Made by a program: the position numbers and the translations under genes. A stretch of DNA of 64,000 nt, taken from the NCBI GenBank assembly GCA_045636125.1, contig JAZTWX010000011.1, positions 13,112-77,111 of the forward strand, in the 5' to 3' direction. Positions 58,559 to 64,000 of this stretch are shown one piece after another; the stretch's first letter is position 1, and each line of letters begins with the position of its first letter. Below the pieces are notes generated by a model that saw only the letters and a list, made by a program, of their open reading frames with translations, did not search any database and was not told where the DNA came from. This stretch comes from HGM04593 sp045636125 (lineage in GTDB: Bacteria > Bacteroidota > Bacteroidia > Bacteroidales > Bacteroidaceae).

Positions 58559-59770
58559 ATGAACAATACCGTGCACATAAAACCACTGCGTTGCGCGCCC
58601 ATCGAAACGGTGCGCGTGGGCATTGTAGGCTTAGGCGTGCGTGCAAAGCGTGCCGTTATGCGTATGATGCACATCGAAGGTTGCGAAATTGCAGCAATAT
58701 GCGACCTTGTACCGGCAAATATCGAAGAGGCCAAAAGCATAATTGCGCAACACGGCGGCAAAGAGCCCGCCTGTTTCGGGAACACCGACGGCTGGGAGCA
58801 CCTGTGCGAGATGCAGGGAATTGACCTTGTATATATATGTACCGACTGGGCCAGCCACGCGAACATTGCCATCTACGCAATGCAGTGCGGCAAGCACGTT
58901 GCCACCGAGGTTCCCGCAGCCACCACAATAGAGGACTGCTGGCGCATTGTTGATACCGCCGAAAAGGAGCAGCGCCATTTTATAATGCTAGAGAACTGTT
59001 GCTACGACGAGTTTGAGCTATGCGTGCTCAATATGGCACAGAAAGGCCTTTTGGGCGAGATAATACACGCCGAAGGCTCATACCTCCACGACCTGCGCGA
59101 GCGTATCTCCACAAACGACGGTGGCGGACGCAAATGGAGCAACTGGCAGGTGGAATTTATGAACAGCCACAAAGGCAACCCCTACCCCACACACGGCCTC
59201 GGCCCCATAGCCCTTGCAATGGGCATTAACCGCGGCGACAGAATGAAGAGCATTGTATCGTGTTCGTCAAAGGAGCTGTCCGACGGCACACTGCAAGGCA
59301 ACATGAACAGCTCCATAATAACCACCGAAAAGGGCAAGACCATACTTGTGCAGCACTGCATAACCCTGCCGCGCCCCTATAGCCGTTCGTTCCTTGTGAG
59401 CGGCACCGATGGCTTTGCACAAAAATACCCCGTACCCCACTTTGCCTTCTCGCCTGCTAGCGACACTGCCATTATGGGCGACGAGTGCCAGAAACTCATC
59501 GAAGAACACCGCCACCCCTTTGTTGAACAATACAAGGAACGCGGCGAGGAGCTTTGTGGCCGCCGCTGGATAGACTATGCAATGGATTGCCGCCTCATTC
59601 ACTGCCTGCGCAACGGGCTCCCGCTCGATATGAGCGTGTACGACGCTGTTCTCTGGAGCTGCCTTGTTGAACTTACCGACATTTCGGCACGCAACGGCGG
59701 CGTGCCTGTTGAAATCCCCGACTTTACACGCGGTGGGTGGGAAAAAGAGAATAACGACCTTTTTGCATAA
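58559..59770 (+). CDS. GH109-type Gfo/Idh/MocA-fold glycosidase or oxidoreductase
   Basis: The 403-residue protein has an N-terminal Rossmann NAD-binding fold (VRVGIVGLGVRAKRAVMRMM, EIAAICDLVP) and the dehydrogenase-like substrate domain (GKHVATEVPAATTIEDCW, NCCYDEFELCVLNMAQKG). YLHDLRERISTND, WSNWQVEFMNSHKGN and the His of YPTHGLGPIALAMGI are typical of GH109, which uses bound NAD to cleave alpha-N-acetylgalactosamine. Many GH109 proteins carry a Tat or lipoprotein signal; none is visible here, so this copy may be cytoplasmic or a related oxidoreductase. It is monocistronic, between its own promoter and a terminator. Confidence 0.78.
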   Translation: MNNTVHIKPLRCAPIETVRVGIVGLGVRAKRAVMRMMHIEGCEIAAICDLVPANIEEAKSIIAQHGGKEPACFGNTDGWEHLCEMQGIDLVYICTDWASHANIAIYAMQCGKHVATEVPAATTIEDCWRIVDTAEKEQRHFIMLENCCYDEFELCVLNMAQKGLLGEIIHAEGSYLHDLRERISTNDGGGRKWSNWQVEFMNSHKGNPYPTHGLGPIALAMGINRGDRMKSIVSCSSKELSDGTLQGNMNSSIITTEKGKTILVQHCITLPRPYSRSFLVSGTDGFAQKYPVPHFAFSPASDTAIMGDECQKLIEEHRHPFVEQYKERGEELCGRRWIDYAMDCRLIHCLRNGLPLDMSVYDAVLWSCLVELTDISARNGGVPVEIPDFTRGGWEKENNDLFA

Positions 59771-59776
59771 ACATAT

Positions 59777-59815
59777 AAATAGGATGGCTTTTCATTCAAG
59801 CCATCCTATTTCTTT
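59777..59815 (+). terminator. Bidirectional terminator between GH109-type gene and recQ
   Basis: AAATAGGATGGCTT (59777-59790) and AAGCCATCCTATTT (59798-59811) form a perfect 14-bp stem with a seven-base loop, followed by CTTTT. It serves the plus-strand gene and can also stop the convergent recQ transcript. Confidence 0.85.
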
Positions 59816-59847
59816 TATTGAGAGTGAATAAAAAGAAAAGTTCTGCG

Positions 59848-61740
59848 CTATGCTTTTCTTACTTTCCCATCCTCTATCACCACCCTCTCCTCGTCGCAAA
59901 GCTCGCGCAGCACCACCTGCATACGCGCACGCGACATCCCAAGCGCTTCAATTTCTGCAGGAGAATGCAATGCCCCGTCGGCCAGCAATTCAAGGACACG
60001 GGCAGTGTCGCTCACAGCAGCCTCGCTCTTCACCGCCCCTTTATTGCTCACGCACACATCGCACGCCCCGCAAGCGCCGGCTTTTTCCTCGCCAAAATAG
60101 GAGAGCAACGTGCAGCTGCGGCACTCCTCCTCACCCGACACATATTTTATTATAGCATTCAGGCGATGGGCAAAAGCATCCCTGCGCTCCTCGTATACCT
60201 CGGGGGCAAAATGGAGGTCGCCCGACAGCACACGGTGGCGCGTAAAGGTCACGATGGGACACTTTTTCGACGGAGTATAGGCTATAAGCCTCTTTTGCGA
60301 GAGCGACACAAGAATTTCGTACATACGATGGCGCGTGAGCTTTGTAATGCGCGAGAGGAAACGCTCGTCAATGAAAGCATAGTCGGTGAAAAGACCGCTG
60401 TAATTGCGCATAATGGCATTCACGAGCAACTCATAGTCGGCAGGCAGCCCCTTGAAACGGTAGAGAGAATCCTTGTCCACAATTATGCGCACACGCGAAG
60501 CATACTCCATCTCCTCGACATACTCAATATACCCCATACGGGTGAGTATGCGCAGAGCGCTGTCGGTGGGCAGCGTGGGCAGGTGATATTTCTTGCAAAA
60601 ATCGTTCAACGCAAATTCAAAAGTGCAGTTAAGGCCGTCGTGCAATGCCATCTGATAGTAGTAGCAGAGATTGTCGTACACATCGGCAACAAACTCCTTC
60701 GAGGGGTAATTGTCGCTCAAACGGCGGGCAGCCACCTGCTTGTCTATGCGGCTGAAAAGTGTCACGGCATACGCCTTGTTACCATCGCGCCCCGCTCGCC
60801 CCGCCTCCTGGAAATAGGACTCAATGGAGCTTGGGAGGTCGATGTGCACCACAAGGCGCACATCGGGCTTGTCAATTCCCATACCAAAAGCATTTGTCGA
60901 CACCATTACACGCGAACGACCGCTCTTCCACGCCTCCTCTTTTGCATCCTTGCTTTCGGCCGAGAGGCCCGCGTGGTAATATTCGGCGGTTATTCCCGCT
61001 GCGGTGAGCAGCTCACACACCTCGCGCGTTTTTTTGCGGTTGAGCGTGTAGACAATTGCCGACCCTTTTATGCGCGAGAGAATGTGCAGCAGCTCCTGTA
61101 TCTTGTTTTCGGTGCGGCGCACAACGTACACAAGGTTCTTGCGCTCGAAGCTCATGCTGTAGCAGTTCTCCTGCGCAAAGCCCAGCTGCTGCTGAATATC
61201 CTTTACAACTGCCGGCGTTGCGGTAGCCGTGAGCGCAAGCACAGGAACGGCGGGAAAGAGCTCGCGCAGTTCCTTTATGCGGCGGTAGGCGGGGCGGAAA
61301 TCGTGCCCCCACTGCGAGATGCAGTGAGCCTCGTCAATTGTTATAAGGCGCACAGGCACCTTGCGTATTTTTGTGAGAAAAAGTTCCGATGAAATTCTTT
61401 CGGGCGATATATACAGGAATTTGTAGTCGCCGAAGATGCAATTTTCGAGAGCAATTATAACTTCGCAGTTCTTCATTCCCGAATAAATTGCCGTTGCCTT
61501 TATACCGCGGCTGCGCAGGTTGGCCACCTGGTCTTTCATAAGAGCTATAAGCGGCGTAACCACAATGCACAGACCCTCGGCTGCAAGCGTGGGCACCTGA
61601 AAAGCGATGCTCTTGCCACCACCGGTGGGCATAAGGCCGAGCGTGTCACGCCCGGCCGCAATGCTTTCGATAATTTCGCGTTGTATACCGCGGAAACTGT
61701 CGTATCCCCAATATTTTTTCAGGATAGACTCGTAGCTCAT
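59848..61740 (-). CDS. recQ: RecQ ATP-dependent DNA helicase
   Basis: The 630-residue protein matches RecQ: FRGIQREIIESIAAGRDTLG, Walker A GLMPTGGGKSIAFQVP, DEAH box ITIDEAHCISQWGHDFRP, ATATPAVVKDI, GMGIDKPDVRLVVHID and QEAGRAGRDGNKAYAV. The RecQ zinc-binding cysteines are in CRSCTLLSYFGEEKAG and CGACDVC, followed by a winged helix. The C-terminal HRDC domain appears to be missing or replaced by a short winged-helix segment. RecQ unwinds DNA at stalled or broken forks. Its ATG overlaps the recJ stop (ATGA), so the two repair genes are coupled. Confidence 0.95.
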   Translation of the reverse strand: MSYESILKKYWGYDSFRGIQREIIESIAAGRDTLGLMPTGGGKSIAFQVPTLAAEGLCIVVTPLIALMKDQVANLRSRGIKATAIYSGMKNCEVIIALENCIFGDYKFLYISPERISSELFLTKIRKVPVRLITIDEAHCISQWGHDFRPAYRRIKELRELFPAVPVLALTATATPAVVKDIQQQLGFAQENCYSMSFERKNLVYVVRRTENKIQELLHILSRIKGSAIVYTLNRKKTREVCELLTAAGITAEYYHAGLSAESKDAKEEAWKSGRSRVMVSTNAFGMGIDKPDVRLVVHIDLPSSIESYFQEAGRAGRDGNKAYAVTLFSRIDKQVAARRLSDNYPSKEFVADVYDNLCYYYQMALHDGLNCTFEFALNDFCKKYHLPTLPTDSALRILTRMGYIEYVEEMEYASRVRIIVDKDSLYRFKGLPADYELLVNAIMRNYSGLFTDYAFIDERFLSRITKLTRHRMYEILVSLSQKRLIAYTPSKKCPIVTFTRHRVLSGDLHFAPEVYEERRDAFAHRLNAIIKYVSGEEECRSCTLLSYFGEEKAGACGACDVCVSNKGAVKSEAAVSDTARVLELLADGALHSPAEIEALGMSRARMQVVLRELCDEERVVIEDGKVRKA

Positions 61741-63461
61741 CGAGTGGCTTTTGTGTGTATGCTCTCAATTTGCAACTGAACCTCGCCGTGCTTGTAGGTG
61801 TTGTCCTCCAGAGTGTAACAGATATCGAACGACTGCTTCGACTTTATATATTTTGCCTGACGGCTCTGCCCGAAGGCAATACCGTTTATAATGGTGTTCG
61901 ACTTGTTATCGACAAGCTCCAGTTTTATGTGCTCCTGACGGCGGCCCACCACCTTGCTCGTGCCATAGTCGCACACGTTGCGGGTGCAGAAGATAGGCTT
62001 TGTATTGTCGGGGCCGTGAGGTGCAAATTTCTTCAGGTCGTTGAAGAACTTGCGGGTTATATGGTGAAAATCAATTTCGGCGTCTATCTCTATTATAGGG
62101 TCGGTCTGTTCGGGAAGAATGTTCCCTGCCACATACTCTTCGAAACGCGCAGCAAAGGCTGCTACATTTTCCACCTTCAGCGAAAAACCGGCAGCATAGG
62201 TGTGACCGCCGAAATTTTCCAGCAGGTCGCGGCAGTTCTCAATCGCCTTGTAAACGTCGAAGCCGGTAACCGAGCGTGCCGAGCCCGTTGCAATATCTCC
62301 CGTGCAGGTTATTACAACCGCAGGGCGGTGATACACCTCGGTCAAACGCGACGCAACAATGCCTATTACACCGCGGTGCCAATCTTCGTTGAAGATTACA
62401 ATGGCACGGCGTTCGGCAAAGCTTTCGAGACTCTCCACAATTTTGTTTGCCTCCTCGGTCATTGTCTTGTCGAGTTCCTTGCGTGTTTCGTTGAACTCGT
62501 TTATCTGCTCGCTCATCATAAGCGCGGTGCGCAGGTTGTTTTCAATGAGCAGGTCCACTGCCACTTTTCCTTGCTGTATGCGCCCCGATGCGTTTATGCG
62601 CGGCCCAATCTTGAAGATTATATCATTTATGCCAATCTCCTTTTCGCGTAAGCCGCACACCTGTATAATAGCTTTGAGGCCTGTGCTGGGCGAGTGGTTA
62701 ATCTGTTTCAATCCGTGGTAGGCAAGGATGCGGTTCTCGCCCATTATGGGTACGAGGTCCGATGCGATGCTCACCGCCACAAGGTCGAGCAACGTGTAAA
62801 GCTGTTCGTTGGGAATTCCGTTATCGGCCGCAAACGCCTGCATAAACTTAAAGCCCACACCGCAACCCGAAAGGTGGGGATAGGGATAAGTAGAATCGTT
62901 ACGTTTGGGGTTGAGGATAGCTACCGCGTCGGGCAGTTGCTCGTCGGGAACGTGGTGGTCACACACAATAAAATCAATACCCAGCGACTTTGCATACGCA
63001 ATCTCCTCAATTGCCTTTATACCGCAGTCGAGCACAATTATAAGCTTCACGCCGGTTGAAAAAGCATAGTCGACACCCCTTTTCGAGATGCCGTATCCAT
63101 CCTCGTTACGGTCGGGAATATAATAATCTATATTCGACGAAAACTGCTGCAAGAACTTATACACCAACGCAACCGCCGTTGTACCGTCAACGTCGTAGTC
63201 GCCATACACAAGGATGCGCTCCTTGCGCCCGAGCGCACTGTTCAAGCGACGCACGGCAATGTCCATATCCTTCATAAGGAAAGGGTCGTGCAGCCCCGAC
63301 AGGCGCGGACGGAAGAAATTCTTCGCGTCGGCAACTGTTTTCACACCTCTCTTAATGAGCAAATTGCAAAGAATGGGACTTATGTCCATCTCCGCAGATA
63401 GCGCCCTAGCAGCCGCAGTCTCTTCGTATGTCGGAGGTTGATATTTCCATTTTTGGCCCAT
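61737..63461 (-). CDS. recJ: RecJ single-strand-specific 5'-3' exonuclease
   Basis: The 574-residue protein has the DHH phosphoesterase motifs: ILVYGDYDVDGTTAVALVYK (motif I), LIIVLDCGIKAIEE (II), FIVCDHHVPDEQLPDA (DHH, III) and HLSGCGVGFKFMQAFA. DHHA1 GGHTYAAGFSLK and a C-terminal OB-fold follow (VGRRQEHIKLELVDNKSN). RecJ degrades single strands in recombination and repair, often with RecQ, which matches their coupled genes here. The start at 63461 gives a normal N-terminus. A TATCTTTA box lies about 138 nt upstream. Confidence 0.96.
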   Translation of the reverse strand: MGQKWKYQPPTYEETAAARALSAEMDISPILCNLLIKRGVKTVADAKNFFRPRLSGLHDPFLMKDMDIAVRRLNSALGRKERILVYGDYDVDGTTAVALVYKFLQQFSSNIDYYIPDRNEDGYGISKRGVDYAFSTGVKLIIVLDCGIKAIEEIAYAKSLGIDFIVCDHHVPDEQLPDAVAILNPKRNDSTYPYPHLSGCGVGFKFMQAFAADNGIPNEQLYTLLDLVAVSIASDLVPIMGENRILAYHGLKQINHSPSTGLKAIIQVCGLREKEIGINDIIFKIGPRINASGRIQQGKVAVDLLIENNLRTALMMSEQINEFNETRKELDKTMTEEANKIVESLESFAERRAIVIFNEDWHRGVIGIVASRLTEVYHRPAVVITCTGDIATGSARSVTGFDVYKAIENCRDLLENFGGHTYAAGFSLKVENVAAFAARFEEYVAGNILPEQTDPIIEIDAEIDFHHITRKFFNDLKKFAPHGPDNTKPIFCTRNVCDYGTSKVVGRRQEHIKLELVDNKSNTIINGIAFGQSRQAKYIKSKQSFDICYTLEDNTYKHGEVQLQIESIHTKATR

Positions 63462-63598
63462 TATATATTATTTTTTATTTTTCTTCACCAGGGGAAAGAG
63501 CTGCTGCAAAAAGCGCCACCCGCCACACATTGCCGCTGCTCCGCGGCACACGCAACACCACAAACAATTCTTGGCGCAAGCTAATTCTTTCCAATTTG

Positions 63599-63606
63599 TA
63601 AAGATA
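63599..63606 (-). promoter_or_regulatory. Candidate -7 element for recJ-recQ; gene-free interval
   Basis: The minus strand reads TATCTTTA, one mismatch from TAnnTTTG, about 138 nt before recJ. The rest of 63462-63770 (309 bp) shows no gene or repeat that I can support. Confidence 0.4.
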
Positions 63607-63770
63607 CGGAAAAAGAACAATAAAAAAAGATTGATACCGCAAAAAAATCGCAGAATCAATCTTTTTTATAACAAACAAGCTATCAAATGCAATGTTCTGT
63701 AACAGCACCCCGGAGCATCACCCGGCAACAGCCCCACCCCGCTTCAAGAAACCACAGAACTCCTTCACAC

Positions 63771-64000
63771 AAAAAAGAGGCTGGGTCAAAAGTAATTTTG
63801 GCTCAGTCTCTTTTTTTTGGAGTAATTTCCCGTTTTTACCTTCAGCTTCGAATTAATATCATTTTTGTACGCATAAATCCTTTATGCAGCCCGACAACAT
63901 TCTAAATATGCTCCAATAGGGAAAACAAAAAGTCTTTGTCTGTTGCTATTTTCCGTTTTTCGGGCAATATACTTCCTTAAATTGTGGGCTATAGCAACAA
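63771..64000. mobile_element. Insertion sequence, one end only (IS1182-like)
   Basis: The arms GAGGCTGGGTCAAAA (63777-63791) and TTTTGGCTCAGTCTC (63796-63810) pair with three mismatches and are flanked by A6 and T8, forming a terminator-like end. The GAGGCTGGGTCAAAAGT sequence is of the type found at ends of IS1182-like elements. The transposase C-terminus follows inward from 63882. The element continues beyond the window. Confidence 0.55.
63882..64000 (-). CDS. Transposase C-terminus (partial)
   Basis: The frame runs from the right edge to a TAA (complement of 63882-63884) and encodes the last 38 residues. VAIAHNLRKYIARK is the phrase typical of the C-terminus of IS1182/DDE transposases (ALAHNLRK), then RLFVFPIGAYLECCRAA. 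The catalytic residues lie outside the window. Whether the gene is intact cannot be judged. Confidence 0.65.
   Translation of the reverse strand, partial: VAIAHNLRKYIARKTENSNRQRLFVFPIGAYLECCRAA

Noticed and set aside
59818..61392. A 524-codon plus-strand open frame opposite recQ
   Set aside because: Antisense to RecQ, starting inside the terminator region, with no recognisable protein features.
1..64000. CRISPR arrays, rRNA genes or canonical riboswitches
   Set aside because: No regularly spaced direct repeats with unique spacers, no rRNA sequence and no riboswitch core that I could recognise; the phased hexamers at 19572 are too short and alternate in orientation.

Overview
The window looks like a chromosomal segment of a gut-type Bacteroidales (Bacteroidota). 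The evidence is the promoter style (TTG about 20 nt upstream of TAnnTTTG), the absence of purine-rich ribosome-binding sites, secreted multidomain glycosidases, DUF4837/DUF2147/DUF4922-type proteins, and a phosphate transporter fused to a PhoU-like tail. Genus cannot be assigned from the sequence alone. Most genes lie in short same-strand operons with 1-14 nt overlaps or small gaps.

Layout. 1-6.7 kb (minus): an exopolysaccharide/capsule export operon running off the left edge, in transcription order phosphoglycosyl transferase, SLBB exporter, Wzz-like chain-length protein, Wzy/WaaL-like membrane protein and Wzi-like outer-membrane protein (truncated). 6.7-11.2 kb (minus): a SpoIID-like protein translationally coupled to a glycosyltransferase-DUF4922 fusion, then an orphan coiled-coil protein. 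11.3-11.5 kb: a MITE-like inverted-repeat element. 11.8-18.2 kb (plus): rlmN, a DUF4837 lipoprotein, pdxA, then a tightly coupled cassette of nucleotidyltransferase, ATP-grasp protein, CDP-alcohol phosphatidyltransferase and HAD hydrolase that looks like a lipid head-group pathway. 18.2-20.2 kb: an OmpA-like protein and a DUF2147 protein behind a helically phased array of TTGCAC/GTGCAA hexamers. 20.4-25.2 kb (minus): a frameshifted sugar acetyltransferase, pflA, pflB and a glycerophosphodiesterase. 25.3-26.0 kb: tRNA-Ser(UGA) followed by two extra copies of its 3' end, each copy with its own terminator, which looks like a stack of old integration sites.

26-31.7 kb (minus): a glycosyltransferase, endonuclease IV, a PiT phosphate transporter and a porin. 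31.9-35.9 kb (plus): an AraC regulator, a membrane pair that includes a DnaJ-type zinc-ribbon protein, and a SIMPL protein. 35.9-38.8 kb (minus): an unlisted 59-residue gene with its own promoter, then mutS2. 39-43.2 kb (plus): a GH31 glycosidase with FN3, discoidin-like, dockerin and cohesin-like modules, then a 99-residue orphan. 43.4-48.8 kb (plus): an alpha/beta hydrolase, a membrane-anchored MurF-like ligase, Ddl, umuD and umuC. 48.9-59.8 kb (plus): a GH2 beta-galactosidase with an N-terminal lectin-like region, a macroglobulin-like/SEL1 protein, CstA and a GH109-type oxidoreductase-fold glycosidase. 59.8-63.5 kb (minus): recQ and recJ. 63.8-64 kb: one end of an insertion sequence with the C-terminus of its transposase.

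Main themes are surface polysaccharide export, glycan degradation (GH2, GH31, GH109), anaerobic fermentation (PflAB), DNA repair (Nfo, MutS2, UmuDC, RecQ, RecJ) and envelope building. The least explained parts are the head-group cassette, the tRNA-Ser attachment stack, the two promoters sharing TTGCAC/GTGCAA hexamers, and the zinc-ribbon membrane pair.
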